Of a stretch of 64,000 bases of DNA, positions 34,598 to 43,059 are shown one piece after another. Positions within the stretch are counted from its first letter, which is position 1. Each line of letters starts with the position of its first letter. Under the pieces are notes generated by a model, which was not told the DNA's origin, searched no databases, and was given only the letters and a program-made list of their open reading frames with translations. A program made the translations under genes and the position numbers. Source of the DNA: Phenylobacterium koreense (GTDB taxonomy: Bacteria > Pseudomonadota > Alphaproteobacteria > Caulobacterales > Caulobacteraceae); assembly GCF_040545335.1 (NCBI RefSeq), contig NZ_JBEPLU010000002.1, positions 558,001 through 622,000 on the forward strand, in the 5' to 3' direction.

Positions 34598-35347
34598 GTG
34601 TCGCGCGATAACCGAGCAGAGCTATCCGCGGGGCCGGCCGAAGGCCTGCCGCCCTGGACCATCGCCACCACCGCGCAGCGCATCCTAGCCGTGGACTTCT
34701 CCACCGAGGAGCTGATCAACCTGCGCCAGGGCGCGGCGGCCGCGCTGCGGGTCCGGCCGGTGATCCGGCATGTGAAGACCGGCGCGATCATCCCCACCTG
34801 GGCCTATGGACGGCTTTCCGACACCGACATGGAGGCGATCGACCACGCGACGTTGGAGTTCGCGCAGCGCCTGCGCCCCGCGGGCGGCCAGCTTCCGCTG
34901 ATCCTGCCGCAGTCCTTTCGCACCGCCACCAGCCGCCGCGGCCGGGGGAACCTGAATCTCGCCACAAACGGTGACCCCAAGACCCTGAAATCGCAGATCA
35001 TCATCGAACTCACCGAGGTCGATCGGGGCACGCCGAGCGGACGGCTCGGCGAGGTCTGCAACCTGCTCGGCTCCGCCTGCAAGGGCGTCTTCGTGCGCCT
35101 GCAGCCCGGACGGGACGCCATCACGCCGATCCGCGAGGTGCGCGCGCAGGGCCTGAGCCTGGACGCCGGCGACATTCCGGGCACGGACAGCTACGTCGCC
35201 TCGACCCTGCTGGAGATCGGCGAGCTTGCGCAAGGACGCGCGCCGCTGCTGGTGGCCCAGGGCCTGACCTCGGACGGCTTCTTCGCCGTGGCCGAGGTGG
35301 CGGGCTTCACTCACGTTTCGCTGAAGTGCGAGGCGAGCGCGCCCTAG
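34598..35347 (+). CDS. Uncharacterised protein with degenerate EAL fold
   Basis: A 249-residue soluble protein, GTG start. Order and spacing of hydrophobic blocks follow EAL phosphodiesterases: RVRPVIRHVKTGAIIPTWAYGRLSD lies where YQPIVD...EALLR is expected but WAY stands for EAL; LPLILPQSFRT stands for the Asn strand; IIIELTEVDRG keeps ELTE; and LLVAQGLTSDGFFAVAEVAGFTHVSLK matches the EGVE-to-end region. Most metal ligands of active EAL domains are missing, so it should not hydrolyse c-di-GMP and could bind it or a partner. The assignment is by eye and weak. It is divergent from the rluC-like gene. Confidence 0.55.
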   Translation: MSRDNRAELSAGPAEGLPPWTIATTAQRILAVDFSTEELINLRQGAAAALRVRPVIRHVKTGAIIPTWAYGRLSDTDMEAIDHATLEFAQRLRPAGGQLPLILPQSFRTATSRRGRGNLNLATNGDPKTLKSQIIIELTEVDRGTPSGRLGEVCNLLGSACKGVFVRLQPGRDAITPIREVRAQGLSLDAGDIPGTDSYVASTLLEIGELAQGRAPLLVAQGLTSDGFFAVAEVAGFTHVSLKCEASAP

Positions 35348-35354
35348 GAGCGCG

Positions 35355-35843
35355 TCAGGCGCGCGGGCCGATGGCGCGCCGGATCTCGGCCGCGTTGTAG
35401 ACCTCGCCGCCCGCCGGAGGCGCGCCCCGGCCCATGAGGATTTCCAGGGTCTGGCTCATGGCCGGGCCGCCGCCAAGATTGAAGCTGGTGCCCAGGCCCA
35501 CGCCGAAACTGCTGCGGTAGGACCCGCGGCCGCCGCCGGCGCCCACCGAGACCCGCGGCCCGTTGTCGTAGCTGTCCTGGACCATGTAGCGCTCGACGAC
35601 CCGGAACCAGTCATAGCCGGCGGCCAGGGTGAGATCTGCGGCGCGCAGCAGGGCGTAGTCGGCGACCTGGGCCATGGGCGCGCCCGGGCCGCCGCGGAAG
35701 GTCACCCGATAGCGGTCCTGCTCGATCCTCATCTCGGAGAAGCCGACGCCGGAAGCGCCGGCGGCGGGACCATAGACCGTCGGGGCGGTCGCGCAGGCGC
35801 TGAGCACGCCCGCAAGGCCAAGGATCACGAGCAAGCGTCGCAT
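35355..35843 (-). CDS. CC0125/CC1285 family lipoprotein
   Basis: A 162-residue predicted lipoprotein, MRRLLVILGLAGVLSAC with Cys 17 as lipid anchor. The family mark is GFSEMRIEQDRYRVTFRG; a Gly/Ser-rich stretch (GAGGGRGSYRSSFGVGLG) follows. Function unknown; the family is best known from Caulobacterales and relatives. It converges on the EAL-like gene, seven bases apart. Confidence 0.82.
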   Translation of the reverse strand: MRRLLVILGLAGVLSACATAPTVYGPAAGASGVGFSEMRIEQDRYRVTFRGGPGAPMAQVADYALLRAADLTLAAGYDWFRVVERYMVQDSYDNGPRVSVGAGGGRGSYRSSFGVGLGTSFNLGGGPAMSQTLEILMGRGAPPAGGEVYNAAEIRRAIGPRA

Positions 35844-35890
35844 GTCTCACCTCACTGACCCGCTATGCCTGCGGCTCTCAGGCCTAACGG

Positions 35891-36685
35891 TCAAGCCTGC
35901 CCGCTGTTCCCGGTCGCCAGCCCGAGCGCTTGCAGCAGGCGTTCCATATCCGGCGGCGTCGGCGCCTCGATGCGCTTCATGCCGCCGTCGGGATGCGGAA
36001 ACGAAAGCGCAGCGGCGTGCAGCATCAGGCGCGGCACGGGCTGGCCGCCCACCATCAGGACCCCGCCATAGCGGACGTCGCCGGCGATCGGCCGGCCGAT
36101 GGAAGCCAGATGGACACGGATCTGGTGCATCCGCCCTGTCTCGGGATTGAGCTCGAGCAGGGCCGCGCCCTCGCCGCTCGCCAGGGTGCGGTAGCGGGTC
36201 ATGGCGGTTTCGGCGTCGGGATGGTCGGGCGCGCAGGGCCGCATATAGGCCTCGCGGCCGAGTTCCTCGCGGCGCAGCGGCGTCTCGATCACGCCAGAGG
36301 CGCGGTCCGGCGCGCCGGGCGTGACGATGGCCCGGTAAGTCTTGGAAAAGCGCCGCCCCATCAGGTGCTTGCCGAGGAAGCTTGCGGCCGGCTTGGTCTT
36401 GGCCGTGAGGATCACGCCCGAGGTGTCGCGGTCGAGGCGATGGATCAAGCGGGGCCTCGCCTTGCCGGGCTTGGCGAAGGCCCAGAGCATCTCGTCCAGT
36501 GTGTTGACTTGGCCGCGGCCGCCCTGGCTCGAAAGGCCCGACGGCTTGTTGAGCGCCATGACCTGGGCGTCCTCGTAGATCACCAGGCTGCGGACCAGGG
36601 CGATCTCGTCGGGGCTCAGGACGACCGGCTTGGGTTCGGGACGCGCCTTGGGCGGCGTCTTGGGCGGCGGCGTGCGTGGCCTCAC
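35891..36685 (-). CDS. RluA-family pseudouridine synthase (no S4 domain)
   Basis: A 264-residue enzyme with a short basic, proline-rich N-terminus (RPRTPPPKTPPKARPEPKP) in place of an S4 domain, then LIHRLDRDTSGVILTAKT with the catalytic Asp and TGRMHQIRVHLASIGRPIAGD. Smaller members of this type act on tRNA or rRNA. The GTG start at 36685 overlaps the rarA stop as GTGA, so it is coupled to rarA. Confidence 0.88.
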   Translation of the reverse strand: MRPRTPPPKTPPKARPEPKPVVLSPDEIALVRSLVIYEDAQVMALNKPSGLSSQGGRGQVNTLDEMLWAFAKPGKARPRLIHRLDRDTSGVILTAKTKPAASFLGKHLMGRRFSKTYRAIVTPGAPDRASGVIETPLRREELGREAYMRPCAPDHPDAETAMTRYRTLASGEGAALLELNPETGRMHQIRVHLASIGRPIAGDVRYGGVLMVGGQPVPRLMLHAAALSFPHPDGGMKRIEAPTPPDMERLLQALGLATGNSGQA

Positions 36686-37983
36686 GACTTGCGGTTCCGC
36701 ATCTCCGCCCAGCGCTCCAGGCGGTCCTTGATGCGCGCTTCGACGCCCTCCCCCTTGGGCTGGTAGAAGCTCTGCCGCGCCATGCCCTCGGGGAAGTAGT
36801 TCTGGCCGGAGAAGCCGCCCTCGACGTCGTGGTCGTAGGCGTAGCCCTTGCCGTAGCCGAGGTCCTTCATCAGCCGGGTCGGGGCGTTGCGGATGTGGGC
36901 CGGCGGCATCAGCGAGCCGGTCTCGCGGGCGGCGCGCTGGGCGGCCTTGAAGGCCATGTAGACGGCGTTCGACTTCGGCGCGGCGGCCAGGTGAACCACG
37001 ACCTGCGCCAGGGCCAGCTCGCCTTCGGGACTTCCCAGGAAGTCGTAGGTCTCCTTGGCCGCGTTGGCGAGGACGAGGGCCATGGGATCGGCCTCGCCAA
37101 TGTCCTCGGCGGCCATGCGGATCAGCCGCCGCGCGATGAACAGCGGGTCCTCGCCGCCCCCCAGCATCCGCGCCAGCCAATAGAGGGCGGCGTCGGGGTC
37201 CGAGCCGCGGACCGACTTATGCAGCGCCGAGATGAGGTTGTAGTGCTCCTCGCGATCCTTGTCGTAGGCGGGGCTGCGCTTCTGAAGGACCTGGCCCAAC
37301 TCCTTGACCGACATCGGTTTCGGCGAGCCGATATTGAACAGCGTCTCGGCCAGGGTCAGCAGGTAGCGGCCATCGCCGTCGGCCAGGGCGATCAGCGCCT
37401 GGCGGGCTTCGGGCTCAAGGGGAAGCTGGCGCTGCTCGTGGGCCTCGGCCTTCTCCAGCAGCCCGGCCAGGGCCTCGTCGTCCAGGCGCTTGAGAACGTA
37501 GACCTGCGCGCGCGACAGCAAGGCGCCGTTGAGCTCGAACGACGGGTTTTCTGTCGTTGCGCCCACCAAGGTGACGATCCCTTCCTCCACGAAGGGCAGA
37601 AAGCCGTCCTGCTGAGCGCGGTTGAAGCGGTGAATCTCGTCGACGAAGAGCAGGGTGGACTGGCCGGCGGCCCGGCGCATGCGAGCCTGCTCGAACGCCT
37701 TCTTCAGGTCGGCGACGCCGGAGAACACGGCCGAGATCTGCTGGAACTCGTAGCCGGCTTCCTTGGCCAGCAGCCGGGCGATGGTGGTCTTGCCGGTGCC
37801 GGGCGGGCCCCAGAGGATCATCGAGGACAGGCGCTTGGCCTCGGCCATGCGGCGGATGGGGCCGTCGGGGCCCAGGAGATGTTCCTGGCCCACGACTTCG
37901 GTCAGGCGCTGCGGGCGCAGACGGTCGGCAAGCGGCGACGGCGCCTGGGGCGTCAAACCGGCGGCTTCGAAGAGATCGGCCAT
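36682..37983 (-). CDS. rarA: Replication-associated recombination protein A (RarA/MgsA)
   Basis: A 433-residue AAA+ ATPase of the clamp-loader group. Walker A is GPPGTGKTTIARLL, Walker B LLFVDEIHRFNRAQQDGFL, sensor TTENPSFELN, and the C-terminal part has SDPDAALYWLARML with GYAYDHDVEGGFSGQNYFPEGM. RarA acts at stalled replication forks. The final Ser-TGA overlaps the GTG of the downstream pseudouridine synthase. Confidence 0.96.
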   Translation of the reverse strand: MADLFEAAGLTPQAPSPLADRLRPQRLTEVVGQEHLLGPDGPIRRMAEAKRLSSMILWGPPGTGKTTIARLLAKEAGYEFQQISAVFSGVADLKKAFEQARMRRAAGQSTLLFVDEIHRFNRAQQDGFLPFVEEGIVTLVGATTENPSFELNGALLSRAQVYVLKRLDDEALAGLLEKAEAHEQRQLPLEPEARQALIALADGDGRYLLTLAETLFNIGSPKPMSVKELGQVLQKRSPAYDKDREEHYNLISALHKSVRGSDPDAALYWLARMLGGGEDPLFIARRLIRMAAEDIGEADPMALVLANAAKETYDFLGSPEGELALAQVVVHLAAAPKSNAVYMAFKAAQRAARETGSLMPPAHIRNAPTRLMKDLGYGKGYAYDHDVEGGFSGQNYFPEGMARQSFYQPKGEGVEARIKDRLERWAEMRNRKS

Positions 37984-38013
37984 GGCGCCTTCTAACGCCC
38001 CTCGCCTCTCCCG

Positions 38014-39429
38014 TCAGGTCCGGAAGTTCGCGGTCACTTCCTGGCCGTTGCGCTCGATGGTGATCTGCCACTGGGCGCCGCCTCGGCCGAGCACGCCCGT
38101 CAGGTCTCGGACGCTGGTGATCTCCTGGCCGTTCACCCGCCGGATCAGGTCTCCGGGGCGCAGGCCTGCGTTCATGGCGAAGCCGCGGGAGATATCGGTC
38201 ACCAGGACCCCGCGGCCGAGGAAGGGATCGAGCCCCAACTCGTCGGCGACGGCCGGTGAGAAGTTCACCACGGTCGCGCCATCGAAGGGATTGCGGCCGG
38301 AGATCACCTGCTGGTCGCGGGCCGGCGTCGCGGGCGGCGCCTCGGTGCGGAAGTTCAGGGTCTGCTCGCCGCTGCCGCGCCGGATCCCGAGCCGAAGGGT
38401 CTCGCCCGGGCGGCGCGACGAGATGGCGTAGGAGACCGCGGCGGCGTCCACGGCCGGGCGTCCGTCGACGGAGACGATGATGTCGCCCTGGCGCAGGCCC
38501 GCTTTAGCGGCCGGACCGTTCGGCCAGATGTCGGCCACCAGCGCCCCTTGCGGCGCGGCAAGCCCCATGCTGCGGGCGATCTCGGCGGTCACGGTCTGGG
38601 TCCGGGCGCCGAGCCAGGGCCGCACGACCGCCTGGCCGCCGCCGGCCGCCGTCTCGACCACGCGCTTGACGATGGTCGCGGGCACGGCGAAGCCGACGCC
38701 GGACGACGTGCCCGAGCGCGAGAGGATGAAGCTGTTCACCCCGATCAGGTCGCCGTCCATGTCCACCAGGGCGCCGCCGGAGTTGCCGGGGTTAATCGCC
38801 GCGTCGGTCTGGATGTAGGCGTTGGCCGGATCACCGTTCGGGTCGGCGGTGCGGTTGAGGGCCGAGACGATGCCGTTGGTCACCGTCTGGCCGACGCCGA
38901 AGGGGTCGCCGATGGCCAGGACCAGGTCGCCCACCTGCGCATCGCCGGTGTCGTCGATGGCCAGTGTCGGCAGGCGCTCGGCGCCCGCGTCGATCTTCAG
39001 GACCGCCAGGTCGGTGCGCGGGTCGGCCAGCAGGATGCGGGCGGTGTATTCGCGTCGGTCGGCCAGGGCGACGGTGATCTCCTGCCCGCCCTCCACGACG
39101 TGGTTGTTGGTGACGATGATGCCGTCGGAGCGGACGATGACGCCGGAGCCCAGTGAGCCCTGGATGCGGTCGCGCGGCACGCCCATGCCGAACATCTCCC
39201 AGAAGGGGTCAGGCCGCACGCGCACCAGGCGCTTGGAGGAGATGTTGACCACGGCCGGCGCGGCGCGCCTCACCACGGGGGCGAAGGAGCTCTTCACGGT
39301 GGCCGCATCGCTGGGCGCGGCGCGCGTGGGTTGCGCCAGGGGCGGTATCTGCGCGTTCGACTTGGACGCGGGGTCAGAGCAGGCGCCAAGGATGGCCAGG
39401 GCGGGAATCAGGACGCGATAGGCGCGCAT
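38014..39429 (-). CDS. HtrA/DegP-type serine protease, lipoprotein
   Basis: A 471-residue S1C protease. MRAYRVLIPALAILGAC carries a lipobox, so the mature protein is membrane-tethered, unlike soluble DegP. The trypsin domain has catalytic His in VTNNHVVEGG, Asp in DPRTDLAVLK and Ser in INPGNSGGALVD. Two PDZ domains follow (from PWLGARTQTV, and from VVNFSPAVADELGLDPFLGRGVLVT). It would handle misfolded envelope proteins. The start at 39429 is set by the lipobox; a 15-codon longer frame exists. Confidence 0.92.
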   Translation of the reverse strand: MRAYRVLIPALAILGACSDPASKSNAQIPPLAQPTRAAPSDAATVKSSFAPVVRRAAPAVVNISSKRLVRVRPDPFWEMFGMGVPRDRIQGSLGSGVIVRSDGIIVTNNHVVEGGQEITVALADRREYTARILLADPRTDLAVLKIDAGAERLPTLAIDDTGDAQVGDLVLAIGDPFGVGQTVTNGIVSALNRTADPNGDPANAYIQTDAAINPGNSGGALVDMDGDLIGVNSFILSRSGTSSGVGFAVPATIVKRVVETAAGGGQAVVRPWLGARTQTVTAEIARSMGLAAPQGALVADIWPNGPAAKAGLRQGDIIVSVDGRPAVDAAAVSYAISSRRPGETLRLGIRRGSGEQTLNFRTEAPPATPARDQQVISGRNPFDGATVVNFSPAVADELGLDPFLGRGVLVTDISRGFAMNAGLRPGDLIRRVNGQEITSVRDLTGVLGRGGAQWQITIERNGQEVTANFRT

Positions 39430-39511
39430 GGAATCTCCAAGCATGTTGCCGCTTACTCCCATTCTCTCTGTAGAGCTCTTCGGGGCGCAATAATGGCAAA
39501 GAATTAGCGCG

Positions 39512-40768
39512 CTAGGCAGTCACCGTCGCGGCCTTGCTCGCGCGCCCGACCTTCAACGACAGAAGGAACGCGCCGATCAGCAGCCCGGCGGCCAGGAAGA
39601 TGGCCAGGCCCGGTTCGTGGAGCTCGCTGTCGTGGCGCACCGACCAGGCGAAGGTCATGCCGAACATGACCGGGCCGATGACCGATGCGATCCCCTGGAG
39701 CGCCTGGTTCGCGCCCTGAAGTTGTCCCTGGCCGGACGGCTCGACCCGCCGGGTCATCAGCCCCTGGAGCCCCGGCATCAGGAAGTTCATCAGAGCGAAG
39801 ACCGGGACGCCCAGCAGATAGGTCCACCCGTCGGCCGCAAGCCCGTAGATGGCGAAGCCGGCGGCCCCGGCGAGGCAGCCCAGCAGCAGGGCGCCGCGCT
39901 CGCCGATCCGGGCGACGACCGGGCCGACCAGCAAGGTCTGGACGATCACCCCGGCGATGCCCGTCCCCATCATGGTCAGGCCCATGAAGCCCGGCGTCCA
40001 ACCGTAGCGATAGCCAGTATAGAGCACGAAGATCGCCGGCAGGACCGTATGGGCGAGCTGGAAGAGGAAGCCCACCGTGGCCAGGCCCAGGAGGTCGTTG
40101 TGCGAACGCAGGAAGACCAGGGAGCCGACCGGATTGGCCCGCTTCCAGTCGAACTTCTTCACCCGCTTCTCGGGCGCCAATGACTCCGGAAGCACGAAGA
40201 AGCCGTAGAGCCAGTTGAGGGTCGTCAGGCCCGCGGCGACGAAGAACGGCAGGCGCAGGTCGATGTCGCCCAGGAAGCCGCCGACCGCCGGGCCGACCAA
40301 GAAGCCGAACGAGAAGGCCGAGCCCATCCAGCCGAAGGTCTTGGCGCGCTTTTCAGGCGGCGTGACGTCGGCGACATAGGCGTTAGCGGTCGAGAAGCTG
40401 GCTGCGGTCAGGCCGTTGATCACGCGGCCGACGAACAGCCACATCAGGCTGGGCGCCAGGGCCATGAACAGGAAGTCGATCGCCAGGCCGCCGAGCGAGA
40501 CCAGCAGGATGGGCCGACGGCCGTAGCGGTCGGACATCATGCCCAGGATCGGGCCGCAGAAGAGCTGCATCACGCCCCAGACCGCGCCGAACACCACGTT
40601 CCATTCCGAAGCAGCGGCCGTGTCGCCGCCCGTGAACTCCTTGATCAGGTTCGGCAGCACCGGGATCATGATGCCGAACGAGATGGCGTTGATCACCGCG
40701 GCGGCGAAGATGAACTGGAACGCGGCGGTCCGCCGCTTGGCCGAGACTGGGGCGTCTTGCTCGGTCAT
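39512..40768 (-). CDS. MFS transporter (TetA/TCR-like, DHA1 family)
   Basis: A 418-residue, 12-span major facilitator. The signature [19 protein letters not shown] between spans 2 and 3 and the TetA-like order ([27 protein letters not shown] at the start, [21 protein letters not shown]) place it among DHA1 drug:H+ antiporters. ATG at 40768 has GGAGG five bases upstream. Chromosomal members export many compounds; tetracycline resistance is not implied. No TetR-type repressor gene lies beside it. Confidence 0.88.
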   Translation of the reverse strand: MTEQDAPVSAKRRTAAFQFIFAAAVINAISFGIMIPVLPNLIKEFTGGDTAAASEWNVVFGAVWGVMQLFCGPILGMMSDRYGRRPILLVSLGGLAIDFLFMALAPSLMWLFVGRVINGLTAASFSTANAYVADVTPPEKRAKTFGWMGSAFSFGFLVGPAVGGFLGDIDLRLPFFVAAGLTTLNWLYGFFVLPESLAPEKRVKKFDWKRANPVGSLVFLRSHNDLLGLATVGFLFQLAHTVLPAIFVLYTGYRYGWTPGFMGLTMMGTGIAGVIVQTLLVGPVVARIGERGALLLGCLAGAAGFAIYGLAADGWTYLLGVPVFALMNFLMPGLQGLMTRRVEPSGQGQLQGANQALQGIASVIGPVMFGMTFAWSVRHDSELHEPGLAIFLAAGLLIGAFLLSLKVGRASKAATVTA

Positions 40769-40830
40769 GGTTTCCTCCGCGTGGGGCATCGTGGCCCTCT
40801 CTCTCTGTTCTGCCTGCCATGTTCGGCCTT

Positions 40831-41295
40831 TTAGGACGAGCTGTCGCGATATGATGTCAGCAGCGTGCGCCACCAGTCGGCCAGGCGCATGAGCAGCACC
40901 TCGTCGGGGAACCCGTGCCGCGCGGCGCCCTCAGGCACCTGGTCGAAGCCGCGATGCTCGACGCTGACGCGCGTCTCCTCGCCCACCGGCTCGAAACGCA
41001 CCTCGACCTCGGTGTGAAGGTCGGACGGAAAGGTCGCCTGCCGCCAGGAAAAGACCAACCGGCCAGGCGGTTCCCAGGTCCGTATCCGGCCGATCTCGAA
41101 GACCTTGCCGTTCGCCAGGGTCTCGACGAGCCGCCCGCCCTCCCCCGGCTCGAAGGAGAGCCGCCCTGGATCGCGGGGCGTCGTCTGGAAGAGGCTGTTC
41201 GGCCGCCACCAGACGCCGATCTCATCCACGAAGGCGGCGAAGGCGCGCTCGGGCGTAGCCTTCACCCGCAGGGCGACGAAGACCTTGGACGTCAT
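40831..41295 (-). CDS. SRPBCC (AHSA1-like) domain protein
   Basis: A 154-residue START/AHSA1 fold protein: VFVALRVKATPERAFAAFVDEIGVWWRPN, FEPGEGGRLVETL, WEPPGRLVFSWRQ, VEVRFEPVGEETRVSVEHRGFDQVP. These bind hydrophobic ligands, and an ArsR gene immediately upstream is a common partner. Its ATG overlaps the ArsR stop (ATGA). Last gene of the VOC-VOC-VOC-ArsR-AHSA1 operon. Confidence 0.9.
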   Translation of the reverse strand: MTSKVFVALRVKATPERAFAAFVDEIGVWWRPNSLFQTTPRDPGRLSFEPGEGGRLVETLANGKVFEIGRIRTWEPPGRLVFSWRQATFPSDLHTEVEVRFEPVGEETRVSVEHRGFDQVPEGAARHGFPDEVLLMRLADWWRTLLTSYRDSSS

Positions 41296-41627
41296 GGCGC
41301 GGCCTTTTCGAGGTGCGCCTTGAAGGCCAGGAGCTGGGCGCTCCACAGCTTTTCGCTTTCCTCCAGCCATTTGAGCAGATGGACCATGGGTTCGGGCCTC
41401 AGGGCATAGATGCGGACGCGGGCGTCGAACTCCGGATGGCTCTCTTCCACTAGGCCGCTTTCGCGCAGGGTGCGCAGATGGCGGCTCATGGTCGGGGCCG
41501 AGAGCCCCAGTTCCCGGGCAAGCTCGCCGGCCGGCCGCGGCCCCCGCGCCAGAAGATCGACGGCGCGGCGGCGATGCGGGTCGGCCAGCGCCGCCAGGGT
41601 GGTGTCGAGGGAGGCGTTCACACCCAT
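41292..41627 (-). CDS. ArsR-family transcriptional regulator
   Basis: A 111-residue winged-helix repressor: LDTTLAALADPHRRRAVDLLARGPRPAGELARELGLSAPTMSRHLRTLRESGLVEE. No cysteine pair of the arsenic type is present, so it probably responds to something other than metals. Its start lies inside the end of the upstream VOC gene by ten bases and its stop overlaps the AHSA1 gene, so the operon encodes its own regulator. Confidence 0.92.
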   Translation of the reverse strand: MGVNASLDTTLAALADPHRRRAVDLLARGPRPAGELARELGLSAPTMSRHLRTLRESGLVEESHPEFDARVRIYALRPEPMVHLLKWLEESEKLWSAQLLAFKAHLEKAAP

Positions 41628-42064
41628 CCGGTGATCTTCAGGCCGCTAGCCTTCTCTGCCTCCTCGCGGGTCACCGCCTGGACCGTCTGCGAGATGGTCC
41701 AGATGTGGCCTTCCGGGTCGCGGCAGCGGTAGGTCCGGTCGCCGTAGAATTGGGTCGCCGGTTCCTGGTCGATGACCGCTCCGGCCGCCTTGGCGCGCTG
41801 GAAATGGGCCTCGATGTCGGTGTCGATATGGACGCCCACGGTCTGGGTGTTCTTGCCGCCGACTGACTTGGGGCTCTTGTGGTCGGCGCTCCACTCCTGA
41901 CCGATCATCACACAGCCGTCGCCAAAGCTCATCTGGGAGTGGGCCAGGGCGCCGTCGGCGTCCTCGATCAGCATGGTCAGCTCGAAGCCGAAGGCCTTTT
42001 CCAGCCAGGCCAGGGCCGCCTTCGGGTCCTGGTAGAACAGGGCCGAACGGAAGGTCGCGGTCAT
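41618..42064 (-). CDS. VOC family protein, copy 1 of three
   Basis: A 148-residue glyoxalase/bleomycin-resistance-fold protein: LFYQDPKAALAWLEKAFGFEL, VGVHIDTDIEAHFQRAKAAGAVIDQEP, FYGDRTYRCRDPEGHIWTISQTVQAV. It shares the FYG-x-RTYR-x-RDPEGH-x-W pattern with two neighbours. The final W is part of an AHxW-like end. Substrate unknown. It overlaps its upstream VOC gene by four bases. Confidence 0.9.
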   Translation of the reverse strand: MTATFRSALFYQDPKAALAWLEKAFGFELTMLIEDADGALAHSQMSFGDGCVMIGQEWSADHKSPKSVGGKNTQTVGVHIDTDIEAHFQRAKAAGAVIDQEPATQFYGDRTYRCRDPEGHIWTISQTVQAVTREEAEKASGLKITGWV

Positions 42065-42528
42065 GAACTTACTCCTCCTTGGGTCTTGATGGCGAGGCCG
42101 GTGGCCTTGGACATTTCCTCCGCCGAGAGGACCTGCACCGTCTGGCCGAACGACCAGGGGTGATCCTCCAGGTCGCGGCAGGTGAAGACCCGGTCGCCAT
42201 AAGGCTGGTCAGCCGGCTCGCGCTCGATCGGCGCCCCCGCGGCGCGAGCGCGCTCGCAGAGCGCGTCAAGGCCTTCGGTGAGCTGAACATGGACCGATTG
42301 GGTGGAGCGGCCCCCGAACGCCGCCGGGCTGGTCGATCGCCCATCGGGTGGGCCGACGACCATGATGTAGCCGTCGCCCAGGGTCAGTTCGGAGTGGATG
42401 ACGCCGCCCTGACCGTCCTCGACCACCATCTGCGTCTGGAAGCCGAACGCCTTTTCAAGCCAGGCGATGGCCGCGGTCGGATCGAGATACCAGAGCAGCG
42501 GCCCGATGGTGGGTTTGCGCTCGCTCAT
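42061..42528 (-). CDS. VOC family protein, copy 2 of three
   Basis: A 155-residue VOC protein: LLWYLDPTAAIAWLEKAFGFQTQMVVED, ALCERARAAGAPIEREP, YGDRVFTCRDLEDHPWSFGQTVQVL. The EGH of its paralogues is EDH here. One base separates it from copy 3, and it overlaps copy 1 by four bases. Confidence 0.9.
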   Translation of the reverse strand: MSERKPTIGPLLWYLDPTAAIAWLEKAFGFQTQMVVEDGQGGVIHSELTLGDGYIMVVGPPDGRSTSPAAFGGRSTQSVHVQLTEGLDALCERARAAGAPIEREPADQPYGDRVFTCRDLEDHPWSFGQTVQVLSAEEMSKATGLAIKTQGGVSS

Positions 42529-42529
42529 C

Positions 42530-42997
42530 TCACCCTTCCTTCGGCGCGATGTCGAACTTGAGCCCTGTACCTTCGGTCATGTCCTGGGCGGCGACCGCGC
42601 GTGTCATCTGGCTGAAGTTCCACACATGCCCCTCTGGATCGCGGGCCCGATAGGTCCGCGCGCCGTAGAACTGCTCCTCAGGCTCCTGGGTGATGGCCGC
42701 GCCGGCCGCCCTCGCCCGCTCGCAATGGGCGTCCAGCCCCTCGGGCAGATCGATGCGCATGAACTGCGTGCCGGCTCCGTCCAGCGAGGCTGGGCTGCGC
42801 ATGCGGGCGCCGCCGAGCTGCGGCCCCTCCCACTCGCCGCCAATGCCGATCTCGCTGCCCAGGAAGCTCATCTGAGCGTGACCGACACGGCCATTTTCGT
42901 CGGTCATCAGGACGGAGGTCTCGAATCCGAAGGCCGCCTCGAGCCACTTCAGGGCGGCGATCGGGTCGCGATAGAAGGCGACGGGCGTAACGCTCAT
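42530..42997 (-). CDS. VOC family protein, copy 3 of three (first gene of operon)
   Basis: A 155-residue VOC protein: VAFYRDPIAALKWLEAAFGFETSVLMTDENGRVGHAQMSF, GLDAHCERARAAGAAITQEP, FYGARTYRARDPEGHVWNFSQMTRAV. It leads the five-gene overlapped unit. The ATG at 42997 follows AGGGAGTTTCCCC; the longer frame to 43036 is not VOC-like. Confidence 0.88.
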   Translation of the reverse strand: MSVTPVAFYRDPIAALKWLEAAFGFETSVLMTDENGRVGHAQMSFLGSEIGIGGEWEGPQLGGARMRSPASLDGAGTQFMRIDLPEGLDAHCERARAAGAAITQEPEEQFYGARTYRARDPEGHVWNFSQMTRAVAAQDMTEGTGLKFDIAPKEG

Positions 42998-43059
42998 GGG
43001 GAAACTCCCTGCGTTATTTATTCCGTCATATTGCAATATTTTCCACTTTGCGCAATCAC

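Noticed and set aside
35891..37180. A 429-residue fusion of rarA sequence with the pseudouridine synthase
   Set aside because: The upstream 160 codons are an out-of-frame reading of rarA; the GTGA overlap at 36682-36685 gives the correct start.
39512..40768. Tetracycline-resistance gene
   Set aside because: TetA-like MFS proteins are common in soil and freshwater bacteria; there is no tetR or mobile context, so only the transporter family is called.
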